Shown here: positions 11,795-22,019 of the stretch, one piece after another | Layout: each line of letters opens with the position of its first letter | Position numbering within the stretch: position 1 is the stretch's first letter | DNA from: Bettongia penicillata ogilbyi | Taxonomy: Eukaryota > Chordata > Mammalia > Diprotodontia > Potoroidae | Assembly: GCA_023548195.1 (NCBI GenBank) | Contig: JAJHZJ010000251.1 | Span: 1,736,001 to 1,800,000 of the forward strand | Reading direction: 5' to 3' | DNA length: 64,000 nt | The notes under the pieces: model-generated | The model's input: the letters and a program-made list of their open reading frames with translations, nothing else | What the model was told of the DNA's origin: nothing | Databases searched by the model: none | Made by a program: the position numbers and the translations under genes

Positions 11795-12118
11795 GCCAGG
11801 TGTTGTGATACAAGGCTGTAGTCTATGAAGCTAGGAATACTAAGGCTAGTTAATTAAATTCCACAGTTCTGAGCTGCAGTGGGTCTAAAGTTGAAAAGGA
11901 ATTAACTGTTGACATTGTCTGACACCAAGACACAAATATGGTGAGGGTCTGGGAGTAAGAGACCAAAAAACTCCATAAAACACCTAAACTGGCAAAGGTC
12001 AGAAATGGTATAGGTCAAAATTCCCGGAATAATCAATAGTAGCATCATCTGGTAAAAGGCATCTGCCTTTCCAGTCTGGGACAGATAGAGAGATTCATTA
12101 AAAAAATAAAAAAAAATT
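11795..12118 (+). pseudogene. RN7SL pseudogene: 7SL (signal recognition particle) RNA retropseudogene, full length
   Basis: 7SL RNA is the scaffold of the signal recognition particle. This copy matches it end to end: 'gccaggtgttgtgatacaag' for the 5' GCCGGGCGCGGTGG region, 'ctgtagtctatgaagctagg' for CTGTAGTCCCAGCTACTCGG, 'gttctgagctgcagtg' for the Alu-domain end, then the S-domain blocks 'aatatggtgagggtctggga', 'ggtcagaaatggtataggtc' and 'aattcccggaataatcaata'. It closes with 'ccagtctgggacagatagag' at about 12071-12090 and an A-rich tail to 12118. The middle S-domain is present, so this is not an Alu or B1 SINE, which lack it. Many changes and the A tail show a retrocopy, not a working gene. 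A target-site duplication is not obvious. Confidence 0.88.
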
Positions 12119-12690
12119 ATTATGTATTTTCTTAAAGTATTAGAGATGGGGGAAGGCTAGGTTGAATCAGTCACCCCTCCCTTCTCCCCAGTTAAAGTAA
12201 ATAACAAGATGCTGATGCTGATACCCTTATCAGTAACATTACCTCTTTTGAATCAGGCAATGATCTGAAGAGTAACTAAATGTGAAAAAAGATGAGACAT
12301 CTCTGTTGAAATAATCAAGGCATTAGCTGGTTAAGATATTCTAGAAACACATTCAATCAAATGAAGTGACACTGCATAGAAGGTGTGCTGGTGTTGGCTG
12401 AGATTTAGTCATGTCCTGTGGATATTCTATAAAATACAATAGAAATTTACAAATCTTCCTTTAAAAATATCCTCTGTACTCTAAAAGATTCTCTCCACTC
12501 TAGTCTGAGACAGAAATGAATCAGTTCTACACTTCACTGGAATGGCATTCATTTCAGAGATATTAGAGGATTTTTTTCTTCATGAGATATGTTATACATG
12601 TAGTAGGAAATGGAATCTGGAGCTCAGAAGCAAGTTCACTGCTAGAGATCAAGATTCTGAAGTTAACTTCAAAGAACTATTAGCTCAAAT
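12119..12690. other. Single-copy DNA, nothing recognised
   Basis: No gene or repeat that I can support. Confidence 0.35.
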
Positions 12691-13110
12691 TATGGAGGAT
12701 AATTCAGCAGGCATTTGTTAAGGACATACAAAACACTGGAAACGCACAAAGAAATTATACAACCTCTGACCCAAAGAAATGGGAGGGCATATTTGTGGAA
12801 GTAAAGAAGAAACTAAAATTTGAGAAAAAGAAAGTGAATTATCAATGTTAGCAGAACAAGAAAAAGATTCTTAGCAAGCAAATGAGGTAGAAAATTTACT
12901 GTTAGAAAGATAGGAGAAGCAGGACGATGTGGTATACTTAAAGATGAAGTGATAGAGATTATCAAAAAGGAAGAGGATAGTCATCAGCAAAGCTTTGTCA
13001 AGGAGCCTGAACTAAAAAATAAAATCCTTTTTGATTTAGTAATCATGAGGTAATTGGAGACGTTAGAGAACTTTTATTAGAATGAGGTAAAAGGAAAAAC
13101 AATTGCAAAG
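12691..13110 (-). mobile_element. L2 LINE body fragment
   Basis: Purine-rich sequence with 'gtaatcatgaggtaattgga' in the place of the L2 block 'gcaaccaagaggtcattggt', and other blocks in the same order. Orientation follows that of the L2 3' end seen at 13715. Divergent. Confidence 0.45.
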
Positions 13111-13111
13111 G

Positions 13112-13265
13112 GTTGTGGAGAGTCTATCATAGACTAAGAGCTGAAAGGGACCTCAGAGCCTTTTAGCCAACTTTTTTATAGATGTGGAAACAGAGGCCCA
13201 AAGATGTTAAATATAAGATCACAGAGTGGCAGAACCAAGGCTGTGAACCAGGTTTTGAATCCTCA
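13112..13265 (+). mobile_element. MIR-type SINE ('gagctgaaagggacctcaga' class)
   Basis: 'agagctgaaagggacctcag', 'tagatgtggaaacagaggcc', 'agatcacagagtggcagaac' and 'tgaaccaggttttgaatcct' follow the family in order. It interrupts two L2 pieces. Confidence 0.75.
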
Positions 13266-13269
13266 TTCA

Positions 13270-13560
13270 ATCTGTACATTTAGAACAGATAGTGAGGACA
13301 TAAAGACATAGACTTTTTCTTTTCTAAGAATGGCAGCAAAGGAGAGGAGGGACATGGTGCAAAAATTAGATCCAATGGAGGCCTCAAGAGAAGCATTTTT
13401 TTTAGAGTTCACTAGACAAAAATGTTTCATCTGATTGAATATAAATGGAAGAGGGTTTGACTACTACAATACAGTTCTTGGAGACATAGAAGGGAATGAG
13501 ATTTGGGATGCAATGAAAGAAATTAGCACTTATGATGCTCTATCTCTTTTATGACTAGTA
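13270..13560 (-). mobile_element. L2 LINE body fragment
   Basis: 'gactttttcttttctaagaa', then 'aaaggagaggagggacatgg', resemble the L2 blocks 'gactttttcaaggagtttgg' and 'aaagggaggagagagatagg'. Probably the same L2 insertion as 12691-13110. Confidence 0.45.
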
Positions 13561-13714
13561 TTTAATGAAAAAAATAGGAAAATTGCACAGCAATCAGCAG
13601 GAAAGAAGACTGAATGAGTGAATTATGTGGTTCTAGAACAAGGAAATACCATTGAGGGATGAGTGGATTAAATATGAAAAAGTAAAAAAAAAAAAGAATA
13701 TGCCCACTATGAAT

Positions 13715-14040
13715 AATCAGTCGACAAGCATTTATTAAGTGCTCACTAAATGCCAGACACTTAGAACCTGGAATAAAAAGGCAAAAAACAATCCCTTCCC
13801 TCATCAAGCTCAGATTCCAAAGGGGGAAGCAAAAAATAAATAAGTGGGTACATGCAAATCGTAAGTACATGGAAAGCAACCATCGATCAGAGGAACAGAC
13901 ATTCATCTCAAAATGGATGGTGTTAGCAGCTGTAGGTAGGAATGATAAAGTATAAGATGAGATTTGAGCTGAGTCTTGAAAGAAACTGGGTAAATGAAAG
14001 AATTTTATAATTGTTCCTGAAAAAAAATATGAAAGTACAT
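13715..14040 (-). mobile_element. L2 LINE 3' end
   Basis: The plus strand reads 'gacaagcatttattaagtgc', 'ccagacacttagaacctgga', 'atcccttccctcatcaagct' and later 'gatttgagctgagtcttgaa', the classic L2 3' end in reverse. Confidence 0.8.
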
Positions 14041-14224
14041 TTTTTTCTGTGTAATATGAGGGTAATAACTTTTATCCTCACATGGGAAGGTTTATGAGCA
14101 GCTGGGAAGAAATAAGTAATTAGAGTGAGATTGAATATTAGAGAAAATGGAGATAAGAATTAGAGCAATCCACTGGAGAAGACAGGAAAGGATTGATTCA
14201 ATGGTGCATATAATCAATGAATGC

Positions 14225-14480
14225 TTAAGAAAAGGAGTAAAAGATGTTATAAAGGACTTGTGTGATAGGAAGACACAATGGGCTGATCATGTGGTAAGAA
14301 TGAAGTATGACAGCTAGAGAACCAGAGGACCCCAATTTACCCTCAGGAAAATGTAATAAAAATCTCTCCCATGTGTGGATCTCTTAGAGTCAAGTTTTGG
14401 GTGGGCATGGATAAGAATTCCACAAAATGAGCAAGTATGGATGGGATATGAGCTACATCACTGAAAGGGATATCTGAATA
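14225..14480 (+). mobile_element. RTE-like LINE C-terminal fragment
   Basis: The frame reading 'TQWADHVVRMKYDS' resembles the C-terminal 'RWAGHVxRMKDDRW' block of RTE-clade LINE polyproteins, followed by decayed sequence. Weak, and of a different subfamily from the two RTE copies at 45.7 and 51.9 kb. Confidence 0.4.
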
Positions 14481-14719
14481 GATGAGATCAGAGATCAATT
14501 TGAGAATTTAAGAATATAAAAGTGTAAACAAGAGCAAGCAAGAGAGAATGAATATAAATTATTGACATGCTCCATACGAATTCCATCAGAAACATTTTAG
14601 GAGAGAATGATCTGAGGGTGATAGTGAATAAAGACAATAAAAAGAGCCTATAAAGACTAACTGGAGATGATAAGAAAATCAGCTAAGGATTAGGACGATC
14701 TGGAAGAGACCTTGCTCAT

Positions 14720-14945
14720 CAATCTATAAACAATCCTTTATTAAATTGGTTGATATTCTGTTTTTAAGAAGTAAGGATAAAACAAAGAAAAGTAAATGAG
14801 ATCTCTGGCCTCAAGTGTCTTACATTCTAATAGCAAACCTGGTGGGAGGGAGATTGGAAAAAGTGCACGTCCTCCATCTTATAGATGAGGTCCCCAAGTG
14901 ATTTTCCCAAGCTCCTGATCCAAAGGTAGTTTGACTAGGGCAGAA
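14720..14945 (-). mobile_element. L2 3'-end fragment with an adjoining SINE piece
   Basis: 'caatcctttattaaattggt' and 'gatctctggcctcaagtgtc' mark an L2 3' end on the minus strand. From about 14870 'catcttatagatgaggtccc' is a plus-strand MIR-like piece. Confidence 0.5.
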
Positions 14946-15099
14946 AACAATAAGAAAAATGAGGGGAGAATAAAAAAAAATTCATAACAGGGCTGACTGA
15001 ACTTAATTCACCAGTGTGAGATAAAATAAACCTCAGCACACTTGGAAGGAGATTTAATTACAGAACTACTATTGATGATAGTTGAACAGTTATAGAGAA

Positions 15100-15615
15100 T
15101 CAGAAAAGTGCCTCCAAATTGGAGACAGATGTACAAATTATCTAAGAAGGGAAATGTGATTTCAAACTACAGTCCAGTAAGCTTGGCATTGATTCTAGGA
15201 AACATTCTAAGGTTGTCTTGAGACTATTTAGAAAGAAAAAATGATCAATTGGAGCCATCATGACTTCATCAAAAACAGTCCATGACAGATTAATATGGTT
15301 TTTTTACAGGACAATGAGAATGGCATGTTTGTAGTGTATTTTATTTCAGCAAAGTTCTCTCAACTTTTTTTTTCTCATGCTATACTTGTGGAAAAGATTG
15401 AGAGAAGTGGACTTGATAATACTAGTACAGTGAAATGGATTCAGGAAATGGTAGAATGACCTGACCGAAAGATTAATGGATTGATGTTAGCTTAGAAGGA
15501 GACCTCTAGTACAATGCCCCAGGGATGTCTCTCCAATCTTGTGCTGTTTAGAGTTTTCATCAATTATTTGGATGGTACCTTCTACATGGTAGACATTTAA
15601 TAAATAAGTGTGGGG
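15100..15615 (+). mobile_element. CR1/L3-type LINE reverse-transcriptase fragment
   Basis: Broken plus-strand frames keep the order of a CR1-superfamily reverse transcriptase: a 'HDFIKNS' block (family 'HGFIKNRSCQTN'), 'SHAILVEKIERSGLDN' (family 'SHAILLEKMERCGLDD'), 'VKWIQEMVE', and 'TMPQGCLSNLVLFRVFINYL' (family 'GVPQGSVLGPVLFNIFINDL'). Stops and frameshifts are frequent, and the motif-A aspartates are not clearly present. Function is lost. L3 is the usual mammalian representative, but other CR1 families are possible. Confidence 0.75.
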
Positions 15616-16360
15616 TGGGATAAAATGGAGGCACAAAGAGTAAGCTTTTCACAATTTCATTAAATGAAATTGAGAGGTAGAGCTAACAATTCACTATAGG
15701 TTCAGGATTCATAAGCAACACATACATACATACAAATATGTATATTCATATACGTTTGTGCTGACATTCATCTTAATCTAATATCATATTACTACCCACA
15801 ATCATATTAATCTTAATCTAGAGTTTTACTGTGGAGCAACAAAACCAAATTTCAGTGCTAGCATCTATGTGAATAGAAGGTGGATGTTATCAAGCTTTAT
15901 TGGATCATTGAACAGGCAGGAATTTTTTTCCCTTTTTTTAGTTCCCCTTCCCTCACCACCATTCCAATCCTTCATCTGCCATATTCTCTAACCTTGAAGG
16001 TTATAGAAATTCAATCAAGAAATCATAGGCTCCTAGAAAGATTCAGATTTTATGTGATTTAAATTTTCTGTGTTCATGAGAAAGAAGCATTTTCTCATTT
16101 GGTGAGGATACCATTTACCCTCATTTTTCCTATTTAAAGGTCTCCTTTCCATATGGTCCATGGGGACAGTTTGAAAACAAAGTTTTTGTGGTTGTTTAAC
16201 AAGAGTGACAGACTTGATGGCCTTTTCTAAATCTCACCCTTCCTAACCTCTTTGCTGCATTGCATACAGCTCACTCCCCTGTAGAGCCTCATGCATACTC
16301 TGCTCTCTGAGCTTTCCTGATATTGTGCTCTCCTTGTTCTCTTCTACAAGTTTGATTCCT
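15616..16360. other. Single-copy DNA, nothing recognised
   Basis: A short (CATA)n/(TA) patch lies near 15720-15760. Otherwise unremarkable. Confidence 0.4.
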
Positions 16361-16690
16361 GGGGGCAGAGCCAAGATGGCAGAGTAGAAGGACGTTCCTG
16401 CTCTAGCTCTATTCTCAAAGTCCATAAAACACCTGTTAAAATGACTCTAAACAAATTCTAGAGCAGCAGAAGCCACAAAATGACAGTTAGAGAGATTTCC
16501 AGTCCAAGGCAGCCTGGAAAAAAAGGTCTATCACACTGGGCTCGGAGCAGAGCACAGCCCAGCCTTGACCGTGACATGTGGCACTGACAGGACTGGAGCG
16601 GGTTTCAGGGTACAGAGAATAATTAACAAAACTCAAGACTGCAGAAAAAAATCAAAACAATGATCACTGATGACATCTGCACCCCAAACA
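16361..16690 (+). mobile_element. Orphan L1 5' end
   Basis: It begins gggggcagagccaagatggc, the marsupial L1/HAL1 promoter start with the AAGATGGC YY1-type core, then 'agagtagaaggacgttcctg' and 'tgactctaaacaaattctag', the latter shared with the 5' region of the old HAL1 at 23.9 kb. Nothing of ORF1 or the 3' end follows. A piece with only the 5' end is unusual for L1, whose truncation normally removes the 5' side. Confidence 0.75.
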
Positions 16691-16814
16691 ATATTTGATT
16701 ATAACATCCAGAGAGATATTATTAATGATAATAATTATTAAGACTATCCAGAGAGGAGAGGGAAAGTAGAATAGAATAGAGAGGCAAATATATGTTATCA
16801 TTAAATAAATAGGA

Positions 16815-17040
16815 TTATCTATTTAAAGCTAGAAGGGACCTTACAGGTCATCAAATCTAAATTCTTCATTTTATAGATGAAGGCATTTAAGCTCAACATA
16901 GTCAATCATTCAATCAGTTAAAGAGCATTTATTAAGCATCTACCATATATCAGATACTGTGTTAAAAGCAGTTGGGATACAAACAAGGGAAAAGACAATC
17001 TCTGTCCTTCAAGAAGCTTCCAGACTAATGGGAAAAAGTA
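16815..17040. mobile_element. MIR-type SINE piece (+) abutting an L2 3' end (-)
   Basis: 16815-16895 reads 'agctagaagggaccttacag' and 'cattttatagatgaaggcat' (MIR type). 16896-17040 reads 'gagcatttattaagcatcta' and 'agatactgtgttaaaagcag', an L2 3' end in reverse. Confidence 0.7.
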
Positions 17041-17729
17041 AATGGTAGAACAACCCACCCAGCATCCCACCAGTGACAGATGAACCACAAATCTTTTGCT
17101 ACAAATCTAGCACTTTTTTATAGTACTATGGTGTTTCTCCTTTTAATTATAGATTGATATAAACAATTTTGCATGTGAGGCTTTTTTAATGTGCTTATTT
17201 AATGTTTTTGCTGATGATTAAATTATACATACATTTATTTATTTATTTTTGTTCACATTTCAATTTGTATTTATTTTAGTTTTCAACATTCAATTCCACA
17301 AAATTTGAGCACCAGACTTTCTCCCCATTTCTCCCCTCTCCTAAACTCATGACAGCGTGCATTCTGATTACCTTTCCCCAATCTGCCCTCCATTCTATCA
17401 CACCCCCCCCTTTCTCTGATTCCCCTTTCTTCTATTTTCCTGTGGGGTAAGATAGATTTCTATACCCCATTGTTCGTGTATCTTATTTACCAGTTGCATG
17501 TGAAAATCATTTTTAACATTCATTTTTTTAAAACTTTAAGTTTCAAATTCTCTTTTTTTCCCTCCCCAGCCACCCTCTTTGAGTAGGCAACCAGTTCAAT
17601 ATAGGTTATTCTTGTGTAGGCCTACAAAACACTTCCATACTAGTCATGTTGTGAAAGACTGATTATATTTATCTCCATCCTACACATCCCCATGTATTCT
17701 ATTCTCTCCTTTGACCCTGATCCTCCTCA

Positions 17730-18593
17730 AAAGTGATTGCTTCTTCTATCATTCACTTGTCAATATGCCAAAGGGGAAGAAGGCCAATGGGGAGAAGGTG
17801 GGTCTAGCCCTTGCTGTAGTAAAGAAACAGGAGGCCAAGAAAGTGGTCAATCCTTTGTTTAAGAAGTAGCTCAACTACTTTGACATTGATCAGGACATCC
17901 AGCCCAAAAGAGACCTCACCCAATTTGTCAGCAACGCCAAAGGTCTATGCTTTATAAGGTTTTCAAAATTCCACCACCAATTAACCATGCTTTAGATCAT
18001 CAGACAGCTATTCAGCTGCTTAAACTGGCTCAAGTATTGACAAGAGACAAAGCAGGATAAGACATAAAGGTTGCTGGCTCAAGCTGAACAAAAGGCTACA
18101 GGTAAAGGAGAAATCCCCACTAAGAGACTACCAGTCCTCAGAGTAGGTGTTAACACTGCTACTATCCTGGTAGAAAGGAAGAAAGCACAGTTGATAGTGA
18201 TTACACATGGTGTGGACCCCATTGAGCTAGTGGTCTTCCTGCCTGCCTTCTGCCAAAAAATGGAGATTCCTTACTGTATCATCAAAGGTAAAGTCAGAAC
18301 GGGTAACTAAGTTCACAGAAAGACCTGCACAAGCATTGCCTTCACACAGGTTAACCTTGAGGAAAAGGGAGTTCTGACTAAGCTGATAGAAGTCATCAAA
18401 ACTAATTACAACAACAGATACGATGAGATCCATCATCCCTGGTGTGGCAGTGTTCTGTGTCCATATCAGTGGCTCATATTACCAAGCTGGAAAAGGCAAA
18501 AGCTAAGGAACTTTCAACCAGATTGGTTTAAATGTGTATTTGATTTTTCTCCATATAAAAATGAAAATTTAAACAAGCAAAGTGATTGCTTCT
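17730..18593 (+). repeat. Target-site duplication pair of the RPL7A retrocopy
   Basis: The 15-base word aaagtgattgcttct occurs at 17730-17744 and again at 18579-18593, bracketing the pseudogene exactly. Length and position are those of L1-driven target-primed insertion. Confidence 0.92.
17765..18578 (+). pseudogene. RPL7A pseudogene: RPL7A processed pseudogene
   Basis: RPL7A encodes ribosomal protein eL8 of the large subunit. The copy starts ATGCCAAAGGGGAAGAAGG (protein start MPKGKK), runs without introns and ends at a stop matching the parent (18529-18531), followed by about 45 bases of 3' untranslated sequence. Recognisable blocks are '[13 protein letters not shown]', '[12 protein letters not shown]', '[20 protein letters not shown]' and 'YNNRYDEI'. 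There is a stop after the 'NPLFKK' block, a deletion in the 'FVKWPRYIRLQRQR' region and several frameshifts; the longest open part is 18071-18310. Intronlessness and the flanking 15-base duplication show a retrocopy. It lies inside the 3' region of the old HAL1. Confidence 0.95.
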
Positions 18594-19854
18594 GATTACC
18601 CCTTCTCCTGATCTGCCCTCCCTTCCATTACTCCTCCCCTCTCTTATCCCCTTCCTCCCTACTTTTGTGTAGGGTAAGATAGATTTCCATACCCAGTTGA
18701 ATGTGTATGTTATTCCTTCCTCAAGCCAAATCTGATGAAAGGAAGGTTCACTCATTCTCACCTTCCCCTTTTCCCCTCCACTGTAAAAAACTTTTTCTTG
18801 CCTCTTTTATGGGAGATAATTTACCACATTCTACCTCTCCCTTTCTCCTTCTCCTAGTCCATTCATCTCTCTCATCCCTTAATTTTATTTTTTAGATATT
18901 CATATTCAACTCATCCTGTGCCATCTGTCTGTATATATTCCTTCCAACTGCTCTAATACCGAGAAAGATCTTATATGTTGCAAACATCATCTTTCCTTGA
19001 AGGAATGTTAATAGTTCAAATTAGTAAGTCCTTGTGATTTCCCTTTCCTGTTTACTTTTTTATGCTTCTCTTGGGTCTTGTACTTGAAAGTAAAATTTTC
19101 TATTCAGTCTTTTCATCAAAAATGCTTAGAAATCCTCTATCTCATTTAATGACTATTTTTTTTTCTCCTGGAAGGATTATACTCAGTTTTACTGGTTAAG
19201 TGATGATTTGCTGTAATTCTAGCTTTTCTCCCCTCTAAAATATCATGTTCTTAGCCCTTCATTCTCTAAATTTAGAAACTACTAAATATTGTGTTATTCT
19301 GATTGTGTTTCCACAATACTTGACTTCTTTTTCTGGCTTCTAGAAATATTTTCTTCTTGACCTGGGAATTCTAGAATTTGATTATAATATTCCTAAGAGT
19401 TTTCCTTTAGGGATCTCCTTCAGGAGGTGATCAGAGGATTCTTTCCATTTCTATTTTACTCTGTGGTTCTATAGTATCATGGCAGTTTTCCTTGATAATT
19501 TCTTGAAAGACGATATCTAGGCTTTTATTTTTTCATGGCCTTCAGATAGTCTAATAACTTATAAATTATCTCTCTTGAATCTATTTTCCAGATCAGTTGT
19601 TTTTCCATTGAGGCATTTCACATTGTCTTCTATTTTTTTCATTCTTTTGGTTTTGTTTTATAATTTCTTGAATCCTCATGGGGTCATGAGCTTCCATTAA
19701 TTACATTCTAATTTTTATGAAATTATTTTCTTCAGTAACTTTTTACACCTCCTTTTTCATTTGTCCAAATTTGCTTTTTAAGACATTCTTCTCCTGATGA
19801 GCTTTTTGGACCCCTTTTTCCTTTTAGTCTAGTCTATTTTTAAGATATTATTTT
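18594..19854 (-). pseudogene. Old HAL1: 3' region and ORF1 C-terminal remnants
   Basis: From 18594 to about 19060 the 3' region continues. From about 19070 to 19854 the minus strand follows the C-terminal half of ORF1 block by block (compare 20919-21700 of copy 2), with many stops. It breaks off where HAL1 copy 2 inserted and resumes at 22871. Confidence 0.7.
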
Positions 19855-19943
19855 CTTTCTTTTTTTTTTAATAGCAATTCATTTATTTATTTATTTAATT
19901 TTTTACATTCATTTTCACAAATTTTTGGGTTCCCAGTTTTCTT

Positions 19944-20190
19944 CCCTTTTATCCCCTCCCCCCACCCCAATACCCCAAGCAATCTAATTTTCCCTATCTC
20001 CAATCTTCCCTCTCTTCTGTCATCCCTCCCTTCTCTTGTCTCCATCTTCTCTTTTCTCCTGTAGGGCCAGATGACTTTCTACTCCTCATTAACTGTAAGT
20101 CTTCTTTCCTAGTTACAACAACAATATTAAACAATTGTTCCTAAAACTTTGAGTTCCAAATTCTCCCCATCCCTCCCTCCCCACCCATTC
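19944..20190 (-). other. Paired G-rich tracts in the HAL1 copy 2 3' region
   Basis: In element sense there are two G-rich runs, at 20164-20190 and 19952-19977 (plus strand 'ccctccctccccacccat' and 'cccctccccccaccccaata'). Each is preceded by 'ttgggttcc' or 'ttgagttcc'-type sequence on plus. L1 3' untranslated regions commonly carry one G-rich, quadruplex-prone tract; this element has two, which looks like an internal duplication. Confidence 0.6.
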
Positions 20191-20730
20191 CCTTTGGAAC
20201 GACAAGCAATTCAATTTAGGCCCTATCTGTGTAGTTTTGCAAATGACTTCCCTGATAGTCGTGTTGTGTAAGACTAACTGGATTACCATCCCTCCTAACC
20301 TGCCCCTCATTGTTTCTCTTCTGTCTCTTGATCCTGTCCCTCCCCAAGTGTTGACTTCAAATTGCTCCCTCCTCCCTTTGCCCTCCCCCCATCATCCCCT
20401 CCCTTGCAATATCTCCTTCTCCCCCACTTTCTTATACTGTAAGATAGGTTTTCATACCAAAATGAGTGTGCATTTCACTCCTTCGTTTAGTCAAATGTGA
20501 TGAGGGTAAACTTCTTGTTTTTTTTTGTTTTTTTTGTTTTTTTTTTTCCTCTCAGCTCTCCTCTTTTTCCCTCTACTAAGAAAAACTCCTACCTGCCCCT
20601 TAAATGACATATAGTTACCCCCTTCCCTTTCCCTCTCTTTCCTCCCCCTACATTTCTCTCTCACCATTTACCTTAGTTTCTTTTAAGGTATGGTCCCATC
20701 CTATTCAGTTCAATCTGTGCTCTCTATCTC

Positions 20731-20784
20731 TGTATGTGTGTGCATGTGTGTATGTGTGTGCATGTGTGTACATGTGTATGTGTG
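20731..20784 (+). repeat. (TG)n-type tract inside HAL1 copy 2
   Basis: Imperfect tgtgtgtgcatgtgtgtatg units, about 135 bases beyond the ORF1 stop in element sense. It is homologous in position to the tracts of copies 1 and 3. Confidence 0.9.
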
Positions 20785-20918
20785 GCCCCACCAACTACCC
20801 AGATACTGAAAAGTTTTAAGAGTTAGAAATATTGTCTTTCCCTGTATGAATATAAACAGTTCACTTCTGGTAAGTCCCTTAAGACTTCTCTTTGCTGTTT
20901 CCTTTTTCATGCTTCCTC

Positions 20919-22019
20919 TCATTCTTGTGTTTGAAAGTCAAATTTTCTTTTCAGCTCTGGTTTTTTCATTAAGAATGATTGAAAGTCCTCTGTTTCATTG
21001 AAAGACCATATTTTCCCTTGAAGTATTATACTCAATTTAGCTGGGTAGGTGATTCTTGGTTTGAGTCCTAGTTCCTTTGCCTTCTGGAATATCCTATTCC
21101 ACGCCCTTCGATCCCTTAATGTAGAAGCTGCTAGATCTTGGGTTATCCTGATTGTATTTCCACAGTACTGGAATTGTTTCTTTCTAGCTGCTTGCAAGAT
21201 TTTTTCCTTGAGCTGGGAGTTCTGGAATTTGGCCACAATGTTCCTAGGAGTTTCTCTTTTTGGATCTCTTTCAGGTGGTGATCGATGGATTCTTTCAATA
21301 CTTATTTTGCCCTCTGGTTCTAGAATGTCAGGGCAGTTTTCCTTGATAATTTCATGGAAGATGATGTCTAGGCTCTTTTTTTGATCATGACTTTCAGGTA
21401 GTCCCATAATTTTTAAATTGTCTCTCCTGGATCTATTTTCCAGGTCAGTTGTTTTTCCCATGAGATATTTCACATTCTCTTCCATTTTTTCGTTCTTTTG
21501 GTTTTGTTTGGTGATTTCTTGGTTTCTCGTAAAGTCATTAGACTCCATCTGTTCCATTCTAATTTTGAGAGAACTATTGTCTTCAGTGAGCTTTTGAGCC
21601 TCTTTTTCCATTTGGCTCATTCTGCTTTTGAATACATTCTTCTCCTCATTGGCTTTTTGAACCTCTTTTGCCAATTGAGTGAGCCTATTTTTCAAGGTAT
21701 TAATTTCCTCAGCATTTTTTTGGGTCTCCTTTACCAAGGTATTGACCTGTTTTTCATACTTTTCTTGCATCTTTGTCATTTCTCTTCCCAGTCTTTCCTC
21801 CACCTGTCTAACTTGCTTTTCAAAATCCTTTTTAAGCTCTTCCAAGGCCTGAGCCCACCCGACTTTCCCCTGGGGTGTCTGGGGTACTGAGGCCCCGCCC
21901 TCCACATTTTTCCCTGATGGCAAGGATACATCCTCATCATCAGATCCGAAGGTCGGGATCATTTGCATTCGTTGGAAAAAACTCTCTATAGTCTTATTTT
22001 TCTTCCCTTTTCTAGGCAT
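20919..22019 (-). CDS. HAL1/L1-type ORF1 protein, intact, 366 aa
   Basis: This is an RNA-binding chaperone of the L1 ORF1p type, which coats element RNA in cytoplasmic particles. The start MPRKGKKNKTIESFF is the first ATG of the frame and matches the decayed starts of other copies. Residues about 55-190 are a long coiled coil (heptads such as 'LKNRLTQLAKEVQK') expected to trimerise. About 198-285 is the RRM, opening with 'RRDNLKIMGLPE' and containing 'RNIVAKF'. About 286-355 is the C-terminal domain with 'RITQDLAASTLRDRRAW' and 'PRITYPAKLSII', equivalent to human 'ARREW' and 'PRISYPAKLSF'. Length is close to the usual 340-370. No stop or frameshift is seen. It is the longest open frame in the window. 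Expression is unknown, and no ORF2 follows. Confidence 0.92.
   Translation of the reverse strand: MPRKGKKNKTIESFFQRMQMIPTFGSDDEDVSLPSGKNVEGGASVPQTPQGKVGWAQALEELKKDFEKQVRQVEERLGREMTKMQEKYEKQVNTLVKETQKNAEEINTLKNRLTQLAKEVQKANEEKNVFKSRMSQMEKEAQKLTEDNSSLKIRMEQMESNDFTRNQEITKQNQKNEKMEENVKYLMGKTTDLENRSRRDNLKIMGLPESHDQKKSLDIIFHEIIKENCPDILEPEGKISIERIHRSPPERDPKRETPRNIVAKFQNSQLKEKILQAARKKQFQYCGNTIRITQDLAASTLRDRRAWNRIFQKAKELGLKPRITYPAKLSIILQGKIWSFNETEDFQSFLMKKPELKRKFDFQTQE

Noticed and set aside
11795..12118. An Alu- or B1-like SINE
   Set aside because: The central S domain of 7SL is present, which those SINEs lack.
18071..18310. A short ribosomal-protein gene
   Set aside because: It is the open middle part of the RPL7A processed pseudogene, which is disrupted on both sides.
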